Part shown: positions 55,259-63,146 of the stretch, one piece after another
Numbering within the stretch: position 1 is the stretch's first letter
How the letters are laid out: every line of letters starts with the position of its first letter
NCBI GenBank assembly: GCA_945873105.1
Contig: CAMCBW010000022.1
Span: forward strand, 25,786 to 89,785
Reading direction: 5' to 3'
Origin: Tangfeifania diversioriginum
GTDB lineage: Bacteria; Bacteroidota; Bacteroidia; Bacteroidales; Prolixibacteraceae
Length of the DNA stretch: 64,000 nucleotides
The notes under the pieces: generated by a model
Told to the model about the DNA's origin: nothing
Databases searched by the model: none
What the model saw: the letters and a program-made list of their open reading frames with translations, nothing else
Program-made: the position numbers and the translations under genes

Positions 55259-55768
55259 ATGGACGATCAGAAAGAAAAACGGTTCAAGGAGATCCTCGAA
55301 GAGAATGGCGGAAGGATAAACAGAATTTGCCAGTTTTACTGCAGAAATGTTGAGGACAAGAAAGACATGTACCAGGAGGTACTTGTAAATATCTGGAAAA
55401 GCCTCGATAAATTCAGAGGAGACTCAGCGATAAGTACCTGGATTTACAGGATTGCCGTAAACACCTCGATAAGCTTCTCGGGCATGGCCTCCAGAGACAA
55501 GAAACTCTACATAGACAAAGTTCCTCAAAACTTGAATTTCCTGCTCGATGAAAATGAACTGTATCAGAAATTTCAAATAGAAGAACAACTTGAACAATTG
55601 GAAATATGCGTTAACCAGTTGTCAGTCATTGAAAAAATACTGATTTCACTTGTTTTGGAAGGGCTTACCATGCGGGAAATAGCCGATGTAGTCGGTCTTA
55701 CAGAACCCAACGTAAAGGTCAAAATACACAGGATAAAAGAACAACTCAAACAACAATTGGTCCGATAA
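55259..55768 (+). CDS. ECF-type RNA polymerase sigma factor
   Basis: A 169-residue protein from ATG 55259 (MDDQKEKRF); 23 upstream in-frame codons do not look like sigma sequence. Region 2 is clear (DKKDMYQEVLVNIWKSLDKF, then STWIYRIAVNTSIS), and region 4 carries the helix-turn-helix MREIADVVGLTEPNVKVKIHRI. It would direct RNA polymerase to a small regulon. The membrane protein 12 bases downstream is a probable partner. It is divergent from the 54586 lipoprotein. Confidence 0.93.
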   Translation: MDDQKEKRFKEILEENGGRINRICQFYCRNVEDKKDMYQEVLVNIWKSLDKFRGDSAISTWIYRIAVNTSISFSGMASRDKKLYIDKVPQNLNFLLDENELYQKFQIEEQLEQLEICVNQLSVIEKILISLVLEGLTMREIADVVGLTEPNVKVKIHRIKEQLKQQLVR

Positions 55769-55780
55769 AATCTATTAGTC

Positions 55781-56341
55781 ATGAAAACAATGCAGCACAA
55801 CAGTCAGCAATTTGATCTGGAAAATTTGGTAAGGGGTTTGCAAAGGGAAGATTCCCGCTACCTGGCTTTGACCAACTCCTTCAAATGGATCATGTGGGTT
55901 CTCTCCCCCTTGTATTTTCTACTATTCCTGGCAGGAGTAATTGTTGACCGCCCGGAAATCGATAAAATCGGATTTTTGTTCTTTTCTTTGGCGTTTTTAT
56001 CATTCGCGCTATTATTCAATAGTTTGCACAAGGAATTCAAGGCTGTAGATTATGGCGTTTCGACCTTGGAAATGCTCAGAAAAGCAGTTGGCCGGTACGC
56101 ACTATGTCACCCAAAAACCTACCTAACGATCATTCCCATGCTTTTTAGTGCACTTGGCTTTAGTTTCACAGCGCAAAGAGGATTCCCGTTTGCCAGCCTG
56201 GAAATGCGTATCCTTGTTGCTTTTGGCAGTATCCTTTTAATGCTATTTTGCGGAGCGCTGGTTGGCTATTTTATCTGGAGAAAGCATCAAAAACCATTAA
56301 GAGACCAAGCATTGATCATTCTGAAAGAAATGGGGGGATAA
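55781..56341 (+). CDS. Membrane protein paired with the ECF sigma factor
   Basis: A 186-residue protein with a cytoplasmic N-terminus (HNSQQFDLENLVRGLQREDSRYLALTNS) and four hydrophobic segments (VLSPLYFLLFLAGVIV, then FLFFSLAFLSFALLF, TIIPMLFSALGF, ILVAFGSILLMLFCGALVG). The gene starts 12 bases after the sigma stop, so the two are co-expressed. It may hold the sigma factor at the membrane like an anti-sigma factor, but no zinc-type anti-sigma motif (HxxxCxxC) is present. Confidence 0.8.
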   Translation: MKTMQHNSQQFDLENLVRGLQREDSRYLALTNSFKWIMWVLSPLYFLLFLAGVIVDRPEIDKIGFLFFSLAFLSFALLFNSLHKEFKAVDYGVSTLEMLRKAVGRYALCHPKTYLTIIPMLFSALGFSFTAQRGFPFASLEMRILVAFGSILLMLFCGALVGYFIWRKHQKPLRDQALIILKEMGG

Positions 56342-56678
56342 TCCGGGTGATGACACGTCTGTGCAAGGTGCAAAATTGTTCATCCTGCGCCGACGTTACC
56401 GGCGCCTCCCAACTTTGTTCCTGTTTTTCACCCAAGAACCTATCGCATATCAATTTTCTATCTGGGGATTAAAAGCAAGTTTTTTGTCCAATAGCCTATT
56501 GGCGTTTTGGTAACCACTTTTACATGATTTCAGGGATTCAATCGTACAATTTACCGGAAGAGAGAATTTGGCCAACAATACGATGGGTCTCGTTATGAAA
56601 AAATTACAAGCAATTAGGTTGGTGATATGTGCCTTTGTTTTAAAAAAAATGTAAATTAGAGCGTATAAACTTGAAATT
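56342..56678. other. Intergenic region before the hemerythrin operon
   Basis: 337 bases, AT-rich towards the right. A short hairpin GCGCCG/CGGCGC (56387-56405) has no T-run. TTTG (56634-56637) and the near-consensus TAAATTAG (56652-56659) are a weak promoter candidate. Nothing else was recognised. Confidence 0.4.
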
Positions 56679-57125
56679 ATGGAAAATCTGGAAGGAAATG
56701 TAAATATCAATTGGAGTTCTAGTTACAACACTGGTATTGAGAGAATTGATTTCGAGCATAGGATTTTCCTGGAGTTGGTCAACTCTCTGAAAAAGGCGCT
56801 TGACAACAGTTACACCAAAATTCAGCTTCATCGGATACTGATAGAAATAGAGAAATATGCTGAGTTTCATTTTATCAGTGAAGAAAATTTTATGATGAGG
56901 ATCGAATACCCCGATTTCAAAAAGCACCAAATACTGCATTTTGAGTTATTGGAGCAATTTAATCTTGCAAAATATGATGAACAGGGTTTTGAAAATTTCT
57001 ATCAGTTTATCAAAGAGTGGTTTATCAATCATACTGTTGCAGAAGACATTAAAATAAGAAAATTCATTTTGGATGAAAATATTAACATTGATGACATTCA
57101 TTACAATCTTAATATTCAGGTATGA
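56679..57125 (+). CDS. Bacteriohemerythrin
   Basis: A 148-residue four-helix diiron protein. All seven expected ligands are in place: His27 (IDFEHR), His64 and Glu68 (FHFISEE), His83 and His87 (KKHQILHFE), His118 and Asp123 (NHTVAED). It should bind O2 (or NO) reversibly in the cytoplasm. ATG of the next gene overlaps the stop by 4 bases, so it is translationally coupled to a REC-histidine kinase and probably acts as its gas sensor (inference). Codon use is AT-rich compared with neighbours. Confidence 0.93.
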   Translation: MENLEGNVNINWSSSYNTGIERIDFEHRIFLELVNSLKKALDNSYTKIQLHRILIEIEKYAEFHFISEENFMMRIEYPDFKKHQILHFELLEQFNLAKYDEQGFENFYQFIKEWFINHTVAEDIKIRKFILDENINIDDIHYNLNIQV

Positions 57126-58219
57126 GGCATTTAAATATTGTAAAATTATTGGTTGTTGACGATAAACCTGAGAATCTAAAATTAATCCCAGGCTTTTTCG
57201 AAGATTCCAAATACTTTATTCTTACTGCATCTTCTGTCGAGGAGGTTATTGAGGCTTGTAACGATATTGAATTTGACTTAATTTTATTGGATATAAGAAT
57301 GCCGGTTGACGGTTTTAAAGTATTTAATTTTATTAAATCAAGTTCTAAAAATTTTTCAACTCCTGTTATTTTTATGGCTGAAGTAACAGATGTAGAAAAT
57401 ATTACGAAGGCTTTTAAAATGGGTTGCAGAGACGTTATTACGAAACCATTCCGGCTGGAAGAGTTTATTTCAAAAGTATCTGTGCATTCCTTCCAACAGA
57501 TGCAGCACAAGCAAATCAACGAATTAATTCTTGCCAAAGAGAAAATATTTTCCATTATAGGCCATGATTTGCGTAGCCCATTTAATTCTTTGATAGGATA
57601 TTCCAGTTTAATACTGGAACAACTAAGAGAAACAGATAATCTTGAGGCGCTTAAATACGCGGAGGTAATAAACAGGATATCTGTGAAAAATCTTGAATTG
57701 TTGGATAGTTTACTGGTGTACGCTAAAAATCTTCAAAAAGATGCGTTGGAAACCTTTACGGTGATCAATATCAACGATTTAATTATAGAAGTATTACAGG
57801 TGGCACAACCTGCGGCATTGCTTAAAAATATTAAACTCATTAAGATTTTCGGGGAATTGGCCGAAACATTTGGGATCAGGGATTTAATTGCAACCATTGT
57901 AAGAAATATCGTGAGTAATGCAATTAAGTTTACCAACAGGGATGGGTGTGTTACCGTTCAAACTAATTTGGCGGGCGATTATGTTGAGATCATTATTTCA
58001 GACAATGGGGTTGGAATGAATGAGTCAACTGTAGCAAATCTTTTTGATTCCAATAAGGTGGAATCCCTTAGAGGTACCGCTGGTGAAATTGGGAGTGGAT
58101 TTGGTCTGTTGCTGACCAAAGAAATTGTGGACAAACACAAAGGAAGGATATCCATAGAAAGCTCCGTTGGCGTTGGGACTACTTTTGTTATATCTCTGCC
58201 AAAATACGCAAGGAGATAA
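57122..58219 (+). CDS. Response regulator-histidine kinase hybrid coupled to hemerythrin
   Basis: A 365-residue protein with reversed order for a hybrid: an N-terminal receiver (LVVDDKPENLKLI, Asp57 in LILLDIRMP, Lys of TKPFRLEEF) followed by HisKA with His148 in IIGHDLRSPFNSL and HATPase_c (NIVSNAIKFT, DNGVGM, GSGFGLLLTKE). No transmembrane helix. Its own receiver may be regulated by an upstream kinase, or it may talk to its own kinase domain. The 4-base overlap with the hemerythrin gene implies a joint oxygen- or NO-sensing role (inference). AT-rich like its neighbour. Confidence 0.92.
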   Translation: MRHLNIVKLLVVDDKPENLKLIPGFFEDSKYFILTASSVEEVIEACNDIEFDLILLDIRMPVDGFKVFNFIKSSSKNFSTPVIFMAEVTDVENITKAFKMGCRDVITKPFRLEEFISKVSVHSFQQMQHKQINELILAKEKIFSIIGHDLRSPFNSLIGYSSLILEQLRETDNLEALKYAEVINRISVKNLELLDSLLVYAKNLQKDALETFTVININDLIIEVLQVAQPAALLKNIKLIKIFGELAETFGIRDLIATIVRNIVSNAIKFTNRDGCVTVQTNLAGDYVEIIISDNGVGMNESTVANLFDSNKVESLRGTAGEIGSGFGLLLTKEIVDKHKGRISIESSVGVGTTFVISLPKYARR

Positions 58220-58365
58220 CATCCCTGTCAGTTCAACCATCCATAAAACTGGGGTTTGCGATTCAAAGACGGGGTGGGATGTAATATTCCCCAAATTGGG
58301 CAAGGATTTTACAAAAACGGGATACATTTGTAGGTAATCAATCGAAATCATCTAAATCTCTTACC

Positions 58366-58860
58366 ATGAAGCAAAGAAATTTCAAACTCATTTTCACATT
58401 TTTGTTGGCAGTCACTGCCTTATCCTTACAGGCAGAGGAGCCCGGATTCAGCGGGGAATGGAAACTGAACAGGGAAAAAACCGTTTTGCAGGGCAGCCAG
58501 CTTTTCCTTTCAAAACTTGTCATCAAGGTGGCAGGTGACAGTTTGTTGACCACCAGAACCTATGAGAATGCGGACGGACAGCAATATCCGTTTGTTGAAA
58601 ATCTGACGCTTGACGGCAAAGAGCATAAAATTGTCATTTATGACATGCCAAGAACAACCAAGGCGACCCGTTCGGCTTCTGATGGTTCATTGATGCTGGA
58701 TTCCAATACAACCTTCTACAGGGACGGACAGGAGACCGTTTTGAATTCGAAGGAGACCTGGAAAGCAGAACCGGGAAAAGCACTGCTGACAATCAGTTTC
58801 GTTACCAAAATGGCAAATGGGGAGTTTCCCGGAATACTTTATTTGGACAGAGTCAAGTGA
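58366..58860 (+). CDS. Small secreted protein with FSGEWKLN domain (2)
   Basis: A 164-residue protein with a signal peptide ending LSLQAEEP. The mature domain begins FSGEWKLNREKTVL and includes NLTLDGKEHKIVIYD, matching the paralogue at 52000-52467. A -7-like TACATTTG box (58323-58330) lies 35 bases upstream. Probably periplasmic, function unknown. Confidence 0.8.
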   Translation: MKQRNFKLIFTFLLAVTALSLQAEEPGFSGEWKLNREKTVLQGSQLFLSKLVIKVAGDSLLTTRTYENADGQQYPFVENLTLDGKEHKIVIYDMPRTTKATRSASDGSLMLDSNTTFYRDGQETVLNSKETWKAEPGKALLTISFVTKMANGEFPGILYLDRVK

Positions 58861-58991
58861 TTGCTGGACATATATTTATGGATTACTTATCAGTTGTCGT
58901 GAAATCTCTGAGTAGTTGACCTGTCCATACTTTGATGTCACGTTTAGATTCAATGAGCATTTGAGCCAAATAAATTCATTGTCTTTGATTT

Positions 58992-59282
58992 ATGATTTCT
59001 AAAGCCGAGATAATATACAAATTGCAAGAATTGAAGCCAATTCTTCAAACTGATTATTCCGTAAAGGAGATAGGTTTGTTTGGTTCTTTTTCTGATGGCA
59101 CTTTTAACGAAGAGAGTGACATTGATATTCTCGTTGAACTTCACCAGCCTATTGGATGGAAGTTCCTTTCTCTTGAAATATACCTCGAAAAGATATTTGG
59201 ACGAAAAATCGACCTGGTAACAAAAAGTGCTTTGAAAGATCAGATCAGGGATCAAATCTTAAAACAAGTTAATTACATTTAG
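58992..59282 (+). CDS. mntA: MNT-type nucleotidyltransferase antitoxin
   Basis: A 96-residue minimal nucleotidyltransferase. The catalytic pattern is GLFGSFSDGTFNEESDIDILVE: GSF followed 10-11 residues later by the DID metal-binding pair. MntA proteins inactivate HepT toxins by AMPylating (or oligo-AMPylating) a tyrosine. The cognate HepT follows at once but is interrupted by a stop codon, so this antitoxin may now stand alone. Confidence 0.88.
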   Translation: MISKAEIIYKLQELKPILQTDYSVKEIGLFGSFSDGTFNEESDIDILVELHQPIGWKFLSLEIYLEKIFGRKIDLVTKSALKDQIRDQILKQVNYI

Positions 59283-59283
59283 T

Positions 59284-59646
59284 TTGAAAAAAGAGATCCG
59301 TACTTATCGAATGTTTCTTGAAGACATCCAACTGTCGATGCAAAGAATTGCTGAATACATTGAAGGATATGACTTCATTAAGTTTAAGCAGGACTAAAAG
59401 ACAGTTGATGCGGTTGTGCGTAATTTTGATATCATTGGTGAAGCATCCAAAAAAATCCCAATATCTGTTAAAGAGAAATATCCACAAGTCCCCTGGGAAG
59501 AGATGTATTATCTAAGGAATAAAGTATCCCACGAATACCACGGAATTGACTATTCTATAATTTGGGATGTTGCCACCAATTACCTGCCTGAGAATAAGTC
59601 TGAGATCGATAAAATAATCGATTTAGAATTAGCCGATCTTCATTAG
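59284..59646 (+). pseudogene. hepT: HepT toxin gene with in-frame stop codon
   Basis: Starting at TTG 59284, the frame encodes the HepT opening (YRMFLEDIQLSMQRIAEYIEGYDF) and then TAA at 59395-59397; without a shift it resumes with KTVDAVVRNFDIIGEASKKIP and the RNase-like motif RNKVSHEYHG (RX4HXY), ending at 59646. One base change in a Lys, Gln or Glu codon would explain the break. The downstream fragment (first ATG 59416) could be made separately but lacks the first helices. The active-site residues are untouched, so decay looks recent. Confidence 0.8.
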
Positions 59647-59647
59647 A

Positions 59648-59684
59648 GTTACAACCTTTTCGTTCACCGTACCGATCCGTGTTT
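59648..59684. repeat. Partial copy (5' part) of the island repeat
   Basis: About 37 bases resembling the left end of the full repeat at 61686-61722, including GTTACAAC (one base off GTTGCAAC), CCTTTTC and CCGATCCGTGTTT. It begins 2 bases after the broken HepT. Confidence 0.6.
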
Positions 59685-59873
59685 GGTACCTGTTTTGGGT
59701 GAGTTGACTTGAAATCGCAAGGTAATTGACGTCTTCATTTTTCAATCGACATCATGACGGTAGTGCAGATCTTAAAACAGGGACTTAAGGTTTCTATTTG
59801 TTAAAGTCCATATAAATCGGTATATTAGATAGAGAAATTGAAATTCCAGGCATACTATTAATTTGAACCTGAT

Positions 59874-60413
59874 ATGGATGAAACTGATAGTCAAATTAAA
59901 ATCCCGGAAGAGTTGGTTATTTCGAAGATATACGGGTTAAGAGGGAAACAGGTTATGCTTGATTTTGATCTTGCAGAACTTTACGGAGTGCCTACAAAGC
60001 AATTAAAAAGGGCTGTTAGGCGGAATATTGAAAGGTTTCCTTCAGATTTTATGTTTGAATTGACTAAAGAAGAGTTACAAAATTGGAGGAGTCAATTTGG
60101 CACATCCAATTTTGTAAAAATGGGTTTAAGGATTGCCCCATTTGCTTTTACCGATTATGGAGTGCTAATGTTATCAAGCATTTTGAACAGCGATAGAGCT
60201 ACCAAAGTAAACATATACATCATTCGTGTATTTGCTAAAATGCGTGAAATGCTTCTAATGCACAAAGAAATACAATATAAACTCGATGAGCTTGAAAGGA
60301 AATATTCAGACCATGATCACAAATTTCTAATCGTTTTTGAATATCTGAAACAGCTTGAAGAAACAAAGAAGGATCATTTGAAACAAGTAAACCGAAAGCG
60401 CATAGGCTTTTAA
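59874..60413 (+). CDS. ORF6N-domain protein (island copy)
   Basis: A 179-residue relative of the 1533-2063 protein: LDFDLAELYGVPTKQLKRAVRR, NIERFPSDFMFELTKEELQ, NWRSQFGTSNFVKMGLRIAP and FAFTDYGVLMLSSIL. The C-terminus is charged and probably coiled coil. It lies in an AT-rich island with toxin-antitoxin-like genes and is followed by one copy of the island repeat. The role is unknown; ORF6N proteins are often carried on mobile or defence-linked DNA. Confidence 0.85.
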   Translation: MDETDSQIKIPEELVISKIYGLRGKQVMLDFDLAELYGVPTKQLKRAVRRNIERFPSDFMFELTKEELQNWRSQFGTSNFVKMGLRIAPFAFTDYGVLMLSSILNSDRATKVNIYIIRVFAKMREMLLMHKEIQYKLDELERKYSDHDHKFLIVFEYLKQLEETKKDHLKQVNRKRIGF

Positions 60414-60435
60414 TACAAAATTCGCCACACTGTTA

Positions 60436-60543
60436 CGTGTTTTGACCAATGCCGTCAAGGTTTTCGAAAGTGGGGAAACAAAAAAAGAGGTCGAAAATGA
60501 CCTCTTGTCCTGTATGGCTCTCCTGATAGCACAAAGTTGCAAC
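60436..60543. repeat. Island direct repeat, copy A
   Basis: 108 bases with three mismatches to 61716-61823, in the same orientation, 1280 bases apart; together the two flank the RhuM-Fic gene. It ends in the palindrome GTTGCAAC (60536-60543). Confidence 0.95.
60480..60504 (-). terminator. Rho-independent terminator within repeat copy A
   Basis: Read on the minus strand: GAGGTC-ATTTTC-GACCTC followed by seven T. It is about 100 bases downstream of the RhuM-Fic stop codon and would end that transcript. Confidence 0.75.
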
Positions 60544-60602
60544 CGAATATTTCTTTTACCTTTATTGTAATCTTCTTATTTTAAGGGGGTTTAAATTAAT
60601 TT

Positions 60603-61601
60603 CTAAATTTGATTGCTTCCATTTATAAGGTTCACAATCACTTTTGTCATTGTATCCTTTTCATCCGGACTACTTACCGCAATCATCAATGTAAGAGCTA
60701 CTAGTGTGCTATCTGGTACACGCTTGTCACCTGTCTCAGTAAACAGAAGATTATTCCTTTCAAGAAATAGTAGAAAGAAATAGGCGGCAATCCGTTTATT
60801 CCCATCAACGAAAGAATGATTTTTGGTAATCAGGTAAAGCAGGTTGGCTGCTTTTTCCTCCACGCTTGGATATAAATCCTTTTCGTCAAATGTTTGGTAA
60901 ATAGTCTTAAGTGAACTTTGAAATGATCCGTCTTTTTCTTTTCCAAAAAGAGGTCCATTACCATATATTTTTCTTAGTTTACTTATTTGATTAATAGCAT
61001 CTTCATAAGAAATTTTGAAAAGTTCATTTTCAGAAGTGCCAGAAATTCTTAATTTTTGATAATCGTATTGATCAAGGATATCCAAAGCATATGCATAATC
61101 AGTTATGATTTTTAGAAGTCCTTCACTTTCATCCGGGGTAAGTTTTTTCTGATTTACTATTTTAGTCAGAACCAGAACTGTTTCTTTCAAACTCGTCAAA
61201 TTTTCATTCTGAGCCTTTAATCGTTTTTCATTCAGAGCATACCCTTTGATAAGATAGTCTTTAATTACCTGGTTTGCCCAAATCCTGAATTGTACACCTC
61301 TTTTTGAATTAACCCGATATCCAACAGAAATGATTGCATCAAGATTGTATAATTTTAGATTTCGGGTTACCTTTCTTGATCCTTCTTTTTGAACTACCGA
61401 GTATTTCTCGGTAGTTGCTTCTTCGGTTAGTTCTCCTGATTTATAAATGTTTCTGAGATGAAGTCCTATCGTGTCGGAATCTTTGTCGAAGAGATCAGCC
61501 AATTGTCTCTGGGACAGCCAAACAGTTTCAGATTGTACAACAACCTGAATCTCAGTTTTACCATCATCCGCTTGAAATATTTTAAAACCTGATTCTTCCA
61601 T
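60603..61601 (-). CDS. RhuM-Fic/Doc fusion protein
   Basis: A 332-residue protein from ATG 61601 (MEESGFKIF); further upstream in-frame codons run through the repeat and are not used. The N-terminal part is RhuM-like (WLSQRQLADLFDKDSDTIGLHLRNI, then YNLDAIISVGYRVNSKRG), a putative DNA-binding region. After about residue 210 comes a Fic/Doc domain with His262 in HSFVDGNKRIAAYFF, the Doc-type motif HXFXDGNKR rather than classical Fic GNGR. Doc-type enzymes phosphorylate EF-Tu; others AMPylate. No antitoxin is adjacent on this strand. It is bracketed by the two direct repeats. Confidence 0.9.
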   Translation of the reverse strand: MEESGFKIFQADDGKTEIQVVVQSETVWLSQRQLADLFDKDSDTIGLHLRNIYKSGELTEEATTEKYSVVQKEGSRKVTRNLKLYNLDAIISVGYRVNSKRGVQFRIWANQVIKDYLIKGYALNEKRLKAQNENLTSLKETVLVLTKIVNQKKLTPDESEGLLKIITDYAYALDILDQYDYQKLRISGTSENELFKISYEDAINQISKLRKIYGNGPLFGKEKDGSFQSSLKTIYQTFDEKDLYPSVEEKAANLLYLITKNHSFVDGNKRIAAYFFLLFLERNNLLFTETGDKRVPDSTLVALTLMIAVSSPDEKDTMTKVIVNLINGSNQI

Positions 61602-61685
61602 TATTTCTTTGTAAAGATAACGGAATGAAAGGTTAAAATGGTAATAGGTAATCGTGAGTTCTGTCCTTCCCAAAGACATCGGAGT

Positions 61686-61823
61686 GTTGCAACCTTTTCC
61701 TTCTCGACCCCGATCCGTGTTTTGATCAATGCTGTCAAGGTTTTCGAAAGTGGGGAAACAAAAAAAGAGGTCGAAAATGACCTCTTGTCCTGTATGGCTC
61801 CCCTGATAGCACAAAGTTGCAAC
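61686..61823. repeat. Island repeat, complete copy B, bounded by GTTGCAAC
   Basis: 138 bases with GTTGCAAC at both ends (61686-61693 and 61816-61823). Its right 108 bases equal copy A and its left 37 resemble the partial copy at 59648. The octamer is a palindrome, so the ends form short terminal inverted as well as direct repeats, as in a miniature mobile element. Confidence 0.9.
61760..61784 (-). terminator. Orphan terminator within repeat copy B
   Basis: Same minus-strand hairpin as in copy A (GAGGTC/GACCTC plus seven T). No minus-strand gene lies upstream of it, so it has no transcript to end here. Confidence 0.65.
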
Positions 61824-61950
61824 CAATTAATACTCTGACAGCTCATCTAACCATCAGTATTATTGGATTATAGACGATTTTCCCGAGTCTTTATTGTCAT
61901 TTTCGCATAATCTTTGACTACCTTCACTGAATTATTAATACTTTTGTTAT

Positions 61951-62250
61951 ATGAATCTGATTGAAAGCAATATTGACAATGTCCGCACGCTGTGTAAGTT
62001 GCATAAAGTGCAAAGACTTTTCGTATTTGGATCTGTTTTATCTGACAGGTTTCAAAAGGACAGTGACATTGACTTAATTGTTGATTTTCAAGGAGTAGAT
62101 TTGTATGATTATGCCGACAACTATTTTGATTTAAAAGAGTCATTGGAAAATCTTTTTCAACGGGAGGTGGATCTTCTGGAGGACAAGGCTATAAAAAATC
62201 CATATCTCAGACAGTCTATTGATTCAAGCAAAGTTCTTGTTTATGGATAA
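61951..62250 (+). CDS. mntA: MNT-type nucleotidyltransferase antitoxin (intact module)
   Basis: A 99-residue minimal nucleotidyltransferase: FVFGSVLSDRFQKDSDIDLIVDF carries GS and the DID metal site. It pairs with the intact HepT gene that begins inside its last codons (8-base overlap, 62243-62250). It is only distantly similar to the MNT at 58992, so the two modules are not a recent duplication. Its expected role is to AMPylate and silence HepT. Confidence 0.92.
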   Translation: MNLIESNIDNVRTLCKLHKVQRLFVFGSVLSDRFQKDSDIDLIVDFQGVDLYDYADNYFDLKESLENLFQREVDLLEDKAIKNPYLRQSIDSSKVLVYG

Positions 62251-62581
62251 TGATATTAAGACCTGGCTATTTGATATTCTGCAATCTATAGCTGAGATTG
62301 AAAGCTATTTTGAAGGTAGGCCTAAGAGGTTTGATGATTATATTTCCGATATCAGGACTAAAAGAGCTGTTGAAAGAGACATCGAAATTATTGGTGAAGC
62401 TGTTAACCGGATCCTAAAAAAGGATAAGGATTTCCAAATAGAAAATTCTCAAAGAATTATTGGTGCAAGAAACCGAATTGCCCACGGTTATGATAAGATC
62501 ACAGATGATTTGTTGTGGAGTATCGTTATCAATCATCTGCCTAAACTTAAAGCAGAGATCCAAATTTTGATTGGGGAATAA
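62243..62581 (+). CDS. hepT: HepT-type RNase toxin (intact)
   Basis: A 112-residue helical HEPN protein from ATG 62243 (MDNDIKTWLFDILQSI). The catalytic motif RX4-6HXY is present as RNRIAHGYD near residue 85. The region RAVERDIEIIGEAVNRI is the conserved central helix. It cleaves RNA when freed from MntA. Overlap with the antitoxin gene gives translational coupling. A strong bidirectional terminator lies 100 bases downstream. Confidence 0.92.
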   Translation: MDNDIKTWLFDILQSIAEIESYFEGRPKRFDDYISDIRTKRAVERDIEIIGEAVNRILKKDKDFQIENSQRIIGARNRIAHGYDKITDDLLWSIVINHLPKLKAEIQILIGE

Positions 62582-63146
62582 ACATTTTCACTTCAATATT
62601 TGAACTAAAGAGGATTTATGGCAGTTGCTATCCTTTAAGACTATTGAAAATTCTTTAGTAATTTTTTCGCCAACAAAACTAAAAACCCTGCAAGATAGAT
62701 TCTTACAGGGTTTTATCTTGATTATTCTGCTCCCCTTTCATTCGAAAGTTGCAACAGATTGCCCCTTGTCATTATGACTTAATATACATATTGTAATGGT
62801 TTTACTTACACGGATATCAGAAAAAGCGAAATTATATTGTCCTTTTTCCTTAGGTTATATTCTTTTGAAAGTACTTATACTTAAAGACTTTTTAAATTCT
62901 ATAATTTTTTCTATTTGCTTCAATATCAGAAATATATGAATGTGCCAATGGTTCGCCTGTTGGCGGATGGACAGAAACCTAAAAGTAACGAAGTTTAACT
63001 CGTCCCCTTCGGAACGAAATCTTTGAGTTTAATTAAATATTACCTGCATACAGGCCCTTGCAGGATTTAGAAATTGGATCTTAACAGTCTCTTCATGAAT
63101 CCTATAAAATATATTTAGAACCATCGATAATTTAAATTATGTTAGT
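62582..63146. other. Intergenic region at the right edge of the island
   Basis: 565 bases. It contains the terminator at 62682-62714, a GTTGCAAC palindrome at 62749-62756 within TTCGAAAGTTGCAACAGATT (a related TTCGAAAGTTG..ACAGATT lies at 55141-55160), then AT-rich sequence up to the barrel gene at 63147. No coding sequence was found. Confidence 0.5.
62682..62714. terminator. Bidirectional Rho-independent terminator
   Basis: AAAACCCTG (62682-62690) pairs with CAGGGTTTT (62706-62714) around a 15-base loop; the A-run and T-run allow termination in both directions. Confidence 0.8.

Larger units (their letters stand above)
61602..61950. other. Intergenic region holding repeat copy B and two promoters
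   Basis: 349 bases between the divergent RhuM-Fic and MNT genes. 61686-61823 is the complete repeat. On the minus strand TATCTTTA close to the RhuM-Fic start is a near-consensus -7 box. Nothing else was recognised. Confidence 0.4.

Noticed and set aside
43106..59397. The two in-frame TAA codons (43106 and 59395) as evidence for a recoded stop codon
   Set aside because: TAA clearly ends many intact genes in the window, and no extra residues of conserved families appear after those stops.
59648..62756. The GTTGCAAC-bounded repeats as integron attC sites
   Set aside because: The core GTTGCAA does not fit the attC consensus GTTRRRY at the fifth base, and no integrase gene was seen in the window.
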